NCBI GenBank assembly: GCA_041652155.1
Contig: JBAZHV010000003.1
Coordinates: 1 to 55,150 of the forward strand
DNA: 55,150 nucleotides
Origin: CAIMDX01 sp041652155
GTDB lineage: Bacteria; Patescibacteriota; Minisyncoccia; Minisyncoccales; JAQTVQ01
Reading direction: 5' to 3'
A program made the translations under genes and the position numbers. Below the pieces are notes generated by a model. The model saw nothing but the letters and a program-made list of their open reading frames with translations. It was not told the origin of the DNA and did no database searches. The first letter of the stretch is position 1, and each line of letters starts with the position of its first letter. Of this stretch, positions 16,284 to 23,559 are shown one piece after another.

Positions 16284-16784
16284 ATGAATAGCGCGCGTAT
16301 CATTAAAATAACGGACGATCTGGCCGACGAAGCGTTGGCGGCCGCTAAGGCCAGCGAGCGTCTTAGACATTTTTATATTTTAGAACAGAGCACTTGCGAG
16401 ACCGCCGCATTGAATGCGCTTGTTCCCGGAACTTATGTCCAGCCCCATAAGCACGACCATCCGAATCAAGTAGAAGTGTTTGATCTGATAAAAGGCAGAG
16501 CGGCGGTCGTGATCTTCGGCCCCGGCGGGGAGATCGACCCGGACAATTCCGTCCTGCTTGATAAAACGAACGGAGCATATGGCGTTTGCATATTACCCGG
16601 GACTTGGCATTGCTTGATAGCTTTGGAGCCCAGCGTGGTTTTTGAATCCAAAGGCCACCCCAAGGGAGGCTATAGCGACAAAACAGCCAAAACATTTGCT
16701 TCATGGGCGCCGGGAGAACGGACTCCTGAAGCGAAAAAGTATCTTAAGAAATTGAATGAGATTATAGTAAATTTTATCAGCTGA
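16284..16784 (+). CDS. WbuC-like cupin metalloprotein
   Basis: A 166-residue cupin-fold protein. The likely metal-binding residues are in YVQPHKHDHPNQVEVFDLIKG (two His, a Glu) and in the second cupin motif GTWHCLIALEPSVVFESKGHP. This pattern matches the WbuC family, found in some polysaccharide gene clusters; its chemistry is not settled. ATG 16284 gives the sensible start; an earlier TTG at 16263 would begin 5 bases after the previous stop. It is followed by a strong terminator. Confidence 0.8.
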   Translation: MNSARIIKITDDLADEALAAAKASERLRHFYILEQSTCETAALNALVPGTYVQPHKHDHPNQVEVFDLIKGRAAVVIFGPGGEIDPDNSVLLDKTNGAYGVCILPGTWHCLIALEPSVVFESKGHPKGGYSDKTAKTFASWAPGERTPEAKKYLKKLNEIIVNFIS

Positions 16785-16787
16785 TCC

Positions 16788-16815
16788 TGCCGCCTTTTTG
16801 CAAGGCGGCTTTTTT
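16788..16815 (+). terminator. Terminator after the WbuC-like gene
   Basis: GCCGCC pairs with GGCGGC over a short loop, followed by six T. Twelve further bases lead into the next gene region. Confidence 0.85.
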
Positions 16816-16833
16816 GATAGAATGGGTTGAAAT

Positions 16834-17406
16834 ATGAAAAGCAACAAAATAATCTTTATAACCGGAAATAAATATAAGTTCGCCACGGCCAAAAAGGCGC
16901 TGGCCGATCTGGATTTGGAATTGGTCCGGCAGGATATGGAAACGCCGGAGATCCAAAGCACTAACGTTGAAGACGTGGCGATGTATTCCGCCAGATGGGC
17001 GAGCAAGAGCCTGGAATCTCCGGCTTTTTTGACGGATTGCGGCATTTCTTTAGAAACTTTTAAAGGATTTCCCGGCCCTTTTGTTAAATACACCAACCAG
17101 TGGTTTTCCGCCGAGGATTATATAAATCTGATGAAAGGGAAAGAAAACAGATCGTTGGAAGCAAGAGATTGTCTGGCTTTCTGCCAACCGGGGAAAGAGC
17201 CGAAATTGTTCATCAGCGTGGTCAGAGGAAGGGTGGCCGAGAAGTGCGGAAGAAAAGGAATGACCCCGATAGATGACATATTCATTCCCGAAGGCTGCGA
17301 CGAAACCCTTTCGGATATGGGCGATGAAAAGGTCATTGAATTTTGGAGCAAGAATGTTACGTATTGGAGCGATTTTAAAAAATATTTGAAAGATAACATC
17401 CTCTAG
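16834..17406 (+). CDS. Ham1/RdgB-type non-canonical purine NTP pyrophosphatase
   Basis: Hydrolyses ITP, dITP and XTP to monophosphates and so keeps hypoxanthine and xanthine out of nucleic acids. The 190-residue protein has the family's opening ITGNKYKFATAKKAL and the core TDCGISLETFKGFPGPFVKY, which corresponds to the usual DDSGL...PGVYSARY segment; the GFPGPFVKY form is nearer to archaeal/eukaryotic Ham1. MTPIDDIFIPEG and LSDMGDEK cover the C-terminal substrate loop. An HD-hydrolase gene starts 4 bases after the stop, so the two are likely cotranscribed. Confidence 0.85.
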   Translation: MKSNKIIFITGNKYKFATAKKALADLDLELVRQDMETPEIQSTNVEDVAMYSARWASKSLESPAFLTDCGISLETFKGFPGPFVKYTNQWFSAEDYINLMKGKENRSLEARDCLAFCQPGKEPKLFISVVRGRVAEKCGRKGMTPIDDIFIPEGCDETLSDMGDEKVIEFWSKNVTYWSDFKKYLKDNIL

Positions 17407-17410
17407 AGGC

Positions 17411-18064
17411 ATGGATAAAATAAATATCCTCGATAAAGTTGAAAATTACGTGAAAGAATTGTCGTCTGGCGATCCGACCGGCCACGATTGGTGGCATGTT
17501 TGGCGCGTCCGCCGGACGGCCAAAACGATCGCCGCCAAAGAGGGCGGGGACCTGTTCATCGTCGAGCTGGCCGCTTTGCTGCATGACATCGGCGATTGGA
17601 AGTTCAATGACGCGGACGAGGCCGCCGGGTCGAAGAAAACGGCTGTTCTGTTGGGCGGGTCCGGGGTGGATGAAAAAACGATAGCGCGGGTTGGGGAGAT
17701 AGTCGATAACGTTTCTTTCAAAGGAGCGGGGGTTGGCAACAAGATAACAACGAAAGAAGGGATGATCGTCCAGGACGCCGACAGGCTGGACGTGATCGGA
17801 GCTATCGGCATCGCGAGAGTCCTTGCCTACGGCGGATCGGTCGGCCGGGAGATATACGATCCGGATACCAAGCCGAAATTTCATAAAACGTTCGAGAGCT
17901 ATAAAAACAATAGAAGTTCGTCGATCAACCATTTTTACGAAAAAGTTTTGCTGCTCAAAAACAGGCTCAACACCGAAACCGCCAGAGAGATGGCGGCTCA
18001 AAGGCACGAATTCCTGGAAAAATATTTAGACCAGTTTTTCGGGGAGTGGGAGGGATCGTCTTGA
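17411..18064 (+). CDS. HD-domain metal-dependent phosphohydrolase
   Basis: A 217-residue YedJ/YpgQ-like HD protein. Metal ligands visible are H25 in GHDWWHVWRV, the HD pair in LAALLHDIGDWKF, and the aspartate of IVQDADRLDVIGAIGIARV. Such enzymes hydrolyse nucleotides or other phosphates; the substrate is not predictable here. Coupling to the Ham1-like gene suggests nucleotide-pool cleaning, which is inference. Confidence 0.85.
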   Translation: MDKINILDKVENYVKELSSGDPTGHDWWHVWRVRRTAKTIAAKEGGDLFIVELAALLHDIGDWKFNDADEAAGSKKTAVLLGGSGVDEKTIARVGEIVDNVSFKGAGVGNKITTKEGMIVQDADRLDVIGAIGIARVLAYGGSVGREIYDPDTKPKFHKTFESYKNNRSSSINHFYEKVLLLKNRLNTETAREMAAQRHEFLEKYLDQFFGEWEGSS

Positions 18065-18096
18065 CTTAAAGTATTTTTGTGGTAGAATAATACCAC
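18061..18096 (+). promoter_or_regulatory. Promoter with overlapping operator for the XRE/ImmA pair
   Basis: TTGACT (18061-18066), 16-base gap, TAGAAT (18083-18088) preceded by TGG. A perfect inverted repeat GTGGTA/TACCAC (18079-18084 and 18091-18096) covers the -10 box, as expected for an operator at which the XRE protein represses its own gene. Confidence 0.7.
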
Positions 18097-18124
18097 ATTA
18101 ATCAATAAAATTTTTTGAAGCTTT

Positions 18125-18502
18125 ATGTCCAATAATTTTATGAAAAAGTTCGGAGAGGGTTTGAAGGAGATGAGGATCAAGAGGGAACTGAGCTTAAGAA
18201 AGATATGCCAGCTAACTGGCTACGATCCAAGCAATTGGAGTAAAATAGAAAGAGGGAAGATTCCCCCTCCGTCCGATGAGAAAGTTTTGAATAAGTGGGC
18301 CAAGGCATTAGATATCAAGACAAAAAAGGATATCCAGATTTTTATTGATGAAGCGACTATTGCTCAAGGAATTATTCCGCAAGATATCCTTTCCCATGGT
18401 AATGCGGCTAAATATTTGCCTGCCTTTTTTAGGACTCTTAGGAATAAAAAACCGACCAAGGAAGAAATAAATCGGTTGATAGATCTGATACGCAAGGCTT
18501 AA
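18125..18502 (+). CDS. XRE-family helix-turn-helix regulator
   Basis: A 125-residue protein with an N-terminal HTH (LKEMRIKRELSLRKICQLTG, then YDPSNWSKIERGKIPPP), typical of the XRE/Cro family. The C-terminus (LPAFFRTLRNKKPTKEEINRLIDLI) resembles the tail of regulators paired with ImmA/IrrE peptidases. It stops one base before the ATG of the peptidase gene. Likely it represses its own promoter through the palindrome on the -10 box and is cleaved by, or paired with, the peptidase. Confidence 0.85.
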   Translation: MSNNFMKKFGEGLKEMRIKRELSLRKICQLTGYDPSNWSKIERGKIPPPSDEKVLNKWAKALDIKTKKDIQIFIDEATIAQGIIPQDILSHGNAAKYLPAFFRTLRNKKPTKEEINRLIDLIRKA

Positions 18503-18503
18503 T

Positions 18504-19114
18504 ATGGATTATAAAAAGATAGTAATTCCTTTTTTAAATAATTCGGCAATTAAGGATAAAGCTATTTCTTTTAGGAAAAAGTTTTGGGATGATTCGATCC
18601 CGGTAGAGATAGAAGATATATAGATTTGAAGTTAGAACTTAATATTATTCCGATCAATGGCCTGCAAGGACTTTGTGACACGGACGCCTTGATAACGTCC
18701 GATTGGTCTTCTATCTATGTCGATCATGGAAGATATTGGGACGAACGTTATAAAAATCGCTTAAGATTCTCGTTGGCTCACGAAATCGGCCACTTCGTTT
18801 TGCATAAGCAGGTTTATAATGATTTTGAGATAGAGAGTGTCGAACATTTCTATGAATTTATGGAGAAGATTCCAGGGGACAAGTACGGTTATCTTGAGAC
18901 GCAAGCTAACAAATTTGCAAATTATCTTCTCGTGCCAAGAAAGGAGCTGTTTGCTGAAAAAGAAAAAATCATAAAAAGAAAGAGAAAAGCCTTGGAAGGT
19001 ATAAGCGAGAAAATGGTAAACTCTTATATCGCGATACCGATAGCAGAGATTTTTGGCGTGTCTGAAAATGTGGCAGAAATCGCTCTGAACGATATTATTG
19101 ATCTTGAAGAGTAG
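18504..19114 (+). pseudogene. ImmA/IrrE-family metallopeptidase, split by a -1 frameshift
   Basis: Frame one runs from ATG 18504 for 39 codons (MDYKKIVIPF ... PVEIEDI) and hits TAG at 18621. A -1 shift at 18620 within the ATATATA run restores I-I-D-L-K-L-E-L-N-I-I-P and continues to 19114, giving about 203 residues. The second part has the zinc site RFSLAHEIGHFVLHK (HEIGH) and a later glutamate in QANKFANYLLVPRKEL, as in IrrE/ImmA peptidases that cleave XRE repressors. Without the shift, only a TTG at 18626 could start the catalytic part. It may be a true mutation, a sequencing error or a recoding site. Confidence 0.75.
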
Positions 19115-19133
19115 GACGGTATCCTTAACGCAA

Positions 19134-19160
19134 GGCCGTCTTACAAAAAGGCGGCTTTTT
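19134..19160 (+). terminator. Terminator after the ImmA-like gene
   Basis: GGCCGTCTT and AAGGCGGC form a stem with one G-T pair, followed by five T (19156-19160). Confidence 0.7.
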
Positions 19161-19191
19161 GATAAAATAGGCGAGCCGGAATAATTTCTAA

Positions 19192-19641
19192 ATGGATATG
19201 GATATTATGGAAGGAAGCACGCGGAATATAAAACTTTGCAGCGCCTGTTTGCTGGGAATAAAATGCAAATATAATGGAGGGGACAATTTCAATAAAAAGG
19301 TCGCGGGAATGGCGGAAAAAGAAACCTTGGTCCCTGTTTGCCCGGAACAGCTGGGAGGATTGCTTGCCCCGAGAGAACCTTCCGAGCAGAGAGACGGAAA
19401 GGTTTTTTCCAAATCCGGCAAAGATGTCAGCGATAATTTTGAGAAGGGAGCCCGAGAAGTTTTAAAATTGGCAAAAATGTTCGGCGTAAAAGAGGCGATA
19501 CTCAAACAGAGGAGCCCTTCCTGCGGCTGCGGGAAAATATACGACGGAACTTTTTCGGGGAAGGTGATCGAAGGCGACGGAGTAACAGTCAAGCTGTTAA
19601 AACAAAACGGCATAAAAGTCATAAGCGAAGAAGATCTGTGA
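19192..19641 (+). CDS. DUF523 family protein
   Basis: A 149-residue cysteine-bearing protein. Family marks are CSACLLGIKCKYNGG near the start, LVPVCPEQLGGLLAPREP, and LKQRSPSCGCGKIYDGTF. The conserved cysteines suggest a metal or Fe-S site, but no function has been fixed for the family. Start ATG 19192 is used; in-frame ATGs at 19198 and 19207 are alternatives. Confidence 0.85.
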   Translation: MDMDIMEGSTRNIKLCSACLLGIKCKYNGGDNFNKKVAGMAEKETLVPVCPEQLGGLLAPREPSEQRDGKVFSKSGKDVSDNFEKGAREVLKLAKMFGVKEAILKQRSPSCGCGKIYDGTFSGKVIEGDGVTVKLLKQNGIKVISEEDL

Positions 19642-19714
19642 TATGGATCGTTCGTTTTTTGGTGTCTAAAATATTCTACACTTCGTCCAAATTAGGTTAT
19701 AGTTAAAATACGAC

Positions 19715-20080
19715 ATGAGAACAATAAATACAAAAAAATATGGCTTGGCTAGGATTTTCGTGTTCCCTGAAAAAGGCAAATATATTGCTGTTTGTTTAGA
19801 TTTGGATATCGTCGAAGAGGCCGGAACAAAAGAAAATGTTTTAGCCAAGATCGCAGAAGCAGTGGTTGGCTATATAGAGAATGCCATCAAGAACGATTTG
19901 GATGATAAGGTGTTGAATAGGCCTGCCCCTAAAAAATATTGGGATCTTTATGAAAAATATTTAAAGTGGATCGGTTCCGGAAAGGAGAGCATGAAAGTGT
20001 CGGACAAAATTAAAAATTCTTCTTTTTGCTCTTTTCCCATAAAAGATTGCGCTAATTTCGTCGTTCCTTGCCTCAATTGA
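19715..20080 (+). CDS. hicB: HicB-family antitoxin
   Basis: A 121-residue protein with the HicB fold: an N-terminal sheet (IFVFPEKGKYIAVCLDLDIVEEAGT) that is a degraded RNase H-like domain, then KENVLAKIAEAVVGYIENAI. In hicAB systems it neutralises the HicA mRNA interferase. The C-terminal residues (CSFPIKDCANFVVPCLN) do not look like a DNA-binding domain. A HicA gene follows after two bases but is frameshifted, so this antitoxin may now lack an active partner. Confidence 0.75.
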   Translation: MRTINTKKYGLARIFVFPEKGKYIAVCLDLDIVEEAGTKENVLAKIAEAVVGYIENAIKNDLDDKVLNRPAPKKYWDLYEKYLKWIGSGKESMKVSDKIKNSSFCSFPIKDCANFVVPCLN

Positions 20081-20082
20081 TT

Positions 20083-20354
20083 ATGGCGAGATTGAAGAAT
20101 TGGCCAGCTAAAGAATTTAAGAAATTTTTGGAGGACTATAATTTTGTCGAAGGCATACCAAAGGTTCTCATTGTTTTATGAACGGCAGGATAAAAGGAGA
20201 GGCCAGAGTTGTCCAGGTTATTTTTAGCTCCCATGAAAGAGAGAGCCAGTCTGACAAGACGATGAAAATTGCAATTAGGCGCTCGGGCATACCTCAAAAA
20301 TATTTTGAAGAGTGGAAATCGAAAGAGATAGTCCATCATGAAATTATCTATTAA
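20083..20354 (+). pseudogene. hicA: HicA-family toxin, frameshifted
   Basis: ATG 20083 opens MARLKNWPAKEFKKFLEDYN, then FVEG, and the frame runs into TGA soon after. Moving to the -1 frame near 20153 gives T-KGSHCFMNGRIKGEARVV and continues through RRSGIPQKYFEEWKSKEIVH to TAA at 20352. Restoring one base at GGC-ATACC would read E-G-H-T-K-G-S-H, the expected catalytic-histidine region of HicA. So one base has probably been lost. The toxin would normally cleave mRNA. It could be decay or a sequencing error. Confidence 0.75.
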
Positions 20355-20386
20355 AAAACTGTGAGCATAACAACTCGCAGTTTTTT
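20353..20386 (+). terminator. Terminator after hicBA
   Basis: AAAAAACTGTGAG pairs with CTCGCAGTTTTTT (one mismatch) and ends in six T. It overlaps the last base pair of the hicA stop. Confidence 0.75.
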
Positions 20387-20509
20387 AATAGCGAAAAAAA
20401 AGATGATATTGCTCCTCTAGCGGTTGCCTTAAAAGTGGATTTTTGGGGCGATTGCCTTGGGGGCGCCTATTTGATAAAATACCTTTAAACTCATTTAATT
20501 TAGAAGATC

Positions 20510-20953
20510 ATGGTGGAATTCAACAATCTGACTTCGTTCGAGATCGGCGAGGACCGATTAAGAAAGGCGGCCGAAAGCGTGCTGCTCGCCGAGAGAGCTT
20601 GCGAAACTTGCGAGCTGTCCGTGGCTTTCGTCGAACCCGAAAAGATCAGAGAGCTGAACAGCGGGTATAGAGGCAAAGATAGTGTGACAGACGTGCTTTC
20701 TTTCGAGTGCTGTCCCGACCCGGACATCAAAGAAGATGATTTGGAGATAAGCCCGCTGGGCGAAGTGATAATCTGCCCAAGCAGAGTCGAGGAACAGGCC
20801 AAGGAGAATGGAAACAGTTTTGAAAAAGAGTTGAACCTTGTTTTGATTCACGGCATTTTGCATCTTTTAGGCTACGACCACGAAAAAAGCGAAGAAGAGG
20901 CTGAGATAATGGAGAGTAAGCAGGACGATTATCTTCGCAGATCGCTGGAATAA
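20510..20953 (+). CDS. ybeY: Endoribonuclease YbeY
   Basis: Single-strand endoribonuclease that matures the 3' end of 16S rRNA and takes part in ribosome quality control. The 147-residue protein has the zinc triad H114, H118 and H124 in VLIHGILHLLGYDHEKSEEE, and the upstream NSGYRGKDSVTDVLSF motif. Start ATG at 20510. It precedes ftsA by 58 bases on the same strand. Confidence 0.94.
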   Translation: MVEFNNLTSFEIGEDRLRKAAESVLLAERACETCELSVAFVEPEKIRELNSGYRGKDSVTDVLSFECCPDPDIKEDDLEISPLGEVIICPSRVEEQAKENGNSFEKELNLVLIHGILHLLGYDHEKSEEEAEIMESKQDDYLRRSLE

Positions 20954-21011
20954 TAAATTATAATTTTCCCGGGGAAAGCCCTTGGAATGTTTGCTAACCG
21001 GCATTAATTTT

Positions 21012-22277
21012 ATGTCAAAGTCTCCGATCATCACCGGCTTGGATATCGGCAGCGATACCATCAAGATACTATCGGCCAGGGAAAATCCCAGAACCCGGGA
21101 GATGGATGTTCTGTTTTTTTGCGAGACTAATTCCGCCGGTGTTCAGAAAGGAAGGGTTTGCAACTCAAAAGAGGCAGGAAAGAAGGTCGAGGAGATGCTG
21201 GCGAAAGCCTCGAAGAGCCAGGTGGAGCAGATCGGCGATGTTCTTGTCAATGTCAACGGTTCAAAGATTCAGCTGGTCCCGAACCGCGGGTTGATTTCGG
21301 TCTCGAGAGCGGATCAAAAAGTTTGCCAGGAAGATATAGACCGGATATTGGAAGAGACGCAAAACATCAATTTGCCTTCCAACAGAGAAGTTCATGACAT
21401 TTTTCCGAAGTCGTGGGTTTTGGACGGGGAGCCTGAATTTAAAGTTCCTTTGGGGCTGCAGGGAGTCAGGCTTGAGCTGGAAGCGTTTTTGCTTTCTATT
21501 TTCGCTTTGGATGTTGAGAACGCAACCGACGCCGCTGTTGAAGGAGGGCTGGAGGTGGAGAGCGTGATGCCTTCGCCGTTGGCCGCGTCCAGCGCCGTTT
21601 TGCTTCCTCGCCAGAAAGAATTGGGGGTCGCGGTTTTGGACATCGGCGCCAATACTTCCGGCTTGACCGTTTACGAAGAAGGAAATTTATTGGATATGGT
21701 CATCTTTCCGGTCGGGTCCGCCAATATTACCAACGATATTGCCATCGGGTTGAAAACAGAGATCGATATTGCCGAGAGGATCAAGCGCGAGTTCAGCGCG
21801 ATGGATTCCGAAAAGAGATCAAAAAAAGACAGAGGAGAGCAAATAGCTGTCAGCGTAAAAGGATATAAACATCAGGAAAAAGAGAGGGAGCCGAGAAGGA
21901 AAAACAACGATCTGGACTTCTCGCAGAAACAGGTCAAGAAGATCATCGAAGCCAGGGTTTATGAAATATTCGAACTGGCGCAAAAAGAATTGAAAAAGAT
22001 AAACCGCCAGGAATTGCTGCCGGCGGGCGTGTTCTTGACCGGAGGCGGCGTAAAATTGCCCGGCATAGTCGATGTTTCCAAGAAAGTTTTGAAGCTTCCT
22101 TCCCGCATCGGATACGCGCAAGGTTTTAACGGATTGGAAAGCGATTGCGCTCTGGCCACTGTCTGCGGATTGGTCATAGAAAGCAGGAAGGGCGGTTCGC
22201 GCAGGACCCGCCTTGGACCGTTAAACAGCGGTTTTGCCGAGAAGATAAAAAAGGTGTTCAAAGCTTTCATTCCTTAG
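21012..22277 (+). CDS. ftsA: Cell division protein FtsA
   Basis: Actin-like ATPase that tethers the Z-ring to the membrane. From ATG 21012 it has 421 residues; TTG 20982 would add ten residues without support. It opens ITGLDIGSDTIKILSA (phosphate 1), has an SHS2-like 1C region, AVLDIGANTSGLTVYEEG (phosphate 2) and VFLTGGGVKLPGIVDVSKKV (adenosine loop). The C-terminal FAEKIKKVFKAFIP is amphipathic and fits the membrane-targeting helix. A charged linker rich in Lys/Arg/Glu (about 255-300) is longer than usual. ftsZ follows, the standard order. Confidence 0.93.
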   Translation: MSKSPIITGLDIGSDTIKILSARENPRTREMDVLFFCETNSAGVQKGRVCNSKEAGKKVEEMLAKASKSQVEQIGDVLVNVNGSKIQLVPNRGLISVSRADQKVCQEDIDRILEETQNINLPSNREVHDIFPKSWVLDGEPEFKVPLGLQGVRLELEAFLLSIFALDVENATDAAVEGGLEVESVMPSPLAASSAVLLPRQKELGVAVLDIGANTSGLTVYEEGNLLDMVIFPVGSANITNDIAIGLKTEIDIAERIKREFSAMDSEKRSKKDRGEQIAVSVKGYKHQEKEREPRRKNNDLDFSQKQVKKIIEARVYEIFELAQKELKKINRQELLPAGVFLTGGGVKLPGIVDVSKKVLKLPSRIGYAQGFNGLESDCALATVCGLVIESRKGGSRRTRLGPLNSGFAEKIKKVFKAFIP

Positions 22278-22340
22278 AAATTTTAGAGGATGCAAATTCG
22301 TTATTCGGCCTGATCGGCCGGTTCTTCACGGGTCTGATAT

Positions 22341-22359
22341 GCACAGGCATTGCCTGTGC
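22341..22359. repeat. REP-like palindrome between ftsA and ftsZ
   Basis: GCACAGGC and GCCTGTGC form a perfect 8-bp stem with a three-base loop. The left arm with its flank, ATGCACAGG, equals the arm of the palindromes around the transposase at 45 kb. It lies in the 124-base ftsA-ftsZ gap and could also affect ftsZ mRNA. Confidence 0.55.
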
Positions 22360-22401
22360 GTATTCTTAATATCGTTAATCAGATAAAAAAGAACAGGAAA
22401 T

Positions 22402-23343
22402 ATGGAATTATCAAGAGCAAGGATCAAAGTGGTCGGAGTGGGCGGTTCGGGATCGAATACCGTTGATCGCATAATGAAAGCCGGGATTGCGGATATCGAG
22501 CTTATCTCTTTTAATACCGATGCCCAGGACCTGGCTAAAAAAGACGCGCATCAGAAAATAAGGATAGGAAAGAAATTGACCCTGGGTTCGGGCGCCGGTA
22601 TGAATCCCGAAGTGGGGAGAATGGCCGCCAAAGAAAGCAGCCAGGAGATCACCCAGGCTTTGCAGGGAGCGGACCTTATTTTTTTGGCCGCGGGACTGGG
22701 AGGGGGAACGGGCTCGGGAGCATCGCCGGTCATTGCCGAGATCGCCCGGAAAGCCGGAGCGATAGTTGTTGGCGTAGCGACCTTGCCTTTCAATTTTGAG
22801 GGCCGCCAAAGAAGGAATGTGGCCGCCAAAGCGTTGAAAGATATGCGCCGCAAGGTCAATACGATGATCGTGATAAGAAACGACAAGCTGTCGAAGATCG
22901 TGTCGCCCAAAGATTCGATCGAAACAGCTTTTGCCAAGTGCGATGAAGTTTTGGAAGAGGCGATAAGGAGCATCGCGGGGATCGTTTTAAATCCGGGAAT
23001 ATTGAATTTGGATTTTGCCGATATCAAACAGATTTTGGCCCAGGGAGGAATGGCATATTTTGGGGCCGGGATCGCCGAAGGCAAAGACAGGGCCAGATCG
23101 GCCTTGAAACAGGCGATAGCGTCGCCCATAGTCGTCTTTCCTTTGAACAAAGCCAAAGGAGTTATGTTTAACGCGGCCTCAAGCGGAGATTTTTCCTTGA
23201 ACGAAGTTTCCAAGATAGGAGAATTTTTAAAAAGCGAGATTCCGGACGGAGCCAAAGTCGTGTTCGGAGCGTCTTTCGACAAAAGTTTGAAGAAGGGCCA
23301 GCTGAAAGTGACCGTAATCGCTTGTGGTTCAGAGGCTTCCTAG
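22402..23343 (+). CDS. ftsZ: Cell division protein FtsZ, short form
   Basis: Tubulin-like GTPase that forms the Z-ring. The 313-residue protein has KVVGVGGSGSNTVDRIM, the tubulin signature GGGTGSG (100-106), NFEGRQRR and the T7 loop LDFADIKQIL. It ends right after the core (LKVTVIACGSEAS). The usual disordered linker and conserved C-terminal peptide that binds FtsA and other partners are missing, although FtsA is encoded just upstream. GGSGSN replaces the commoner GGGGGN in the nucleotide loop. Confidence 0.93.
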   Translation: MELSRARIKVVGVGGSGSNTVDRIMKAGIADIELISFNTDAQDLAKKDAHQKIRIGKKLTLGSGAGMNPEVGRMAAKESSQEITQALQGADLIFLAAGLGGGTGSGASPVIAEIARKAGAIVVGVATLPFNFEGRQRRNVAAKALKDMRRKVNTMIVIRNDKLSKIVSPKDSIETAFAKCDEVLEEAIRSIAGIVLNPGILNLDFADIKQILAQGGMAYFGAGIAEGKDRARSALKQAIASPIVVFPLNKAKGVMFNAASSGDFSLNEVSKIGEFLKSEIPDGAKVVFGASFDKSLKKGQLKVTVIACGSEAS

Positions 23344-23372
23344 CTATAAAACTTTTGCCGGTTTTGGCAAGA

Positions 23373-23402
23373 TTGACAGCACATTTTTACAAAAGTTATA
23401 AT
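23373..23402 (+). promoter_or_regulatory. Promoter for nrdDG
   Basis: TTGACA (23373-23378), 18-base spacer, TATAAT (23397-23402). The transcript would start near 23409 and carry a leader of about 150 bases. Confidence 0.75.
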
Positions 23403-23408
23403 GAGTAT

Positions 23409-23559
23409 CCCGGCCGTAGTTGGCGGGAAAATCCGCCGCCAATCGGCGGGAAAATTTTTTGGCAATTGCCGGAAAAAATTTCGGGGGATTGGGCGTAAAA
23501 TTTGCCGGCAGCCGGGCTTTAGAGGCTTTTTATCCGAGATAAATAGTATTTGCAAACCT
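23409..23559 (+). promoter_or_regulatory. Structured, internally repetitive nrdD leader
   Basis: The leader holds GGCGG-GAAAAT-CCGCC, the palindrome GGCAATTGCC, a GCCGGC, and four related G/C-box plus AAAATT blocks (near 23427, 23446, 23474 and 23500). An open frame from 23401 crosses it, but its ATG is part of the -10 box, so it cannot be the start. It could bind a regulator of nucleotide metabolism, or be a decayed repeat. No known riboswitch class or NrdR box is recognised. Confidence 0.45.

Noticed and set aside
23401..23559. N-terminal extension of NrdD from ATG 23401
   Set aside because: That ATG is part of the -10 box TATAAT, and the extra residues are basic, repeat-derived and without family support.
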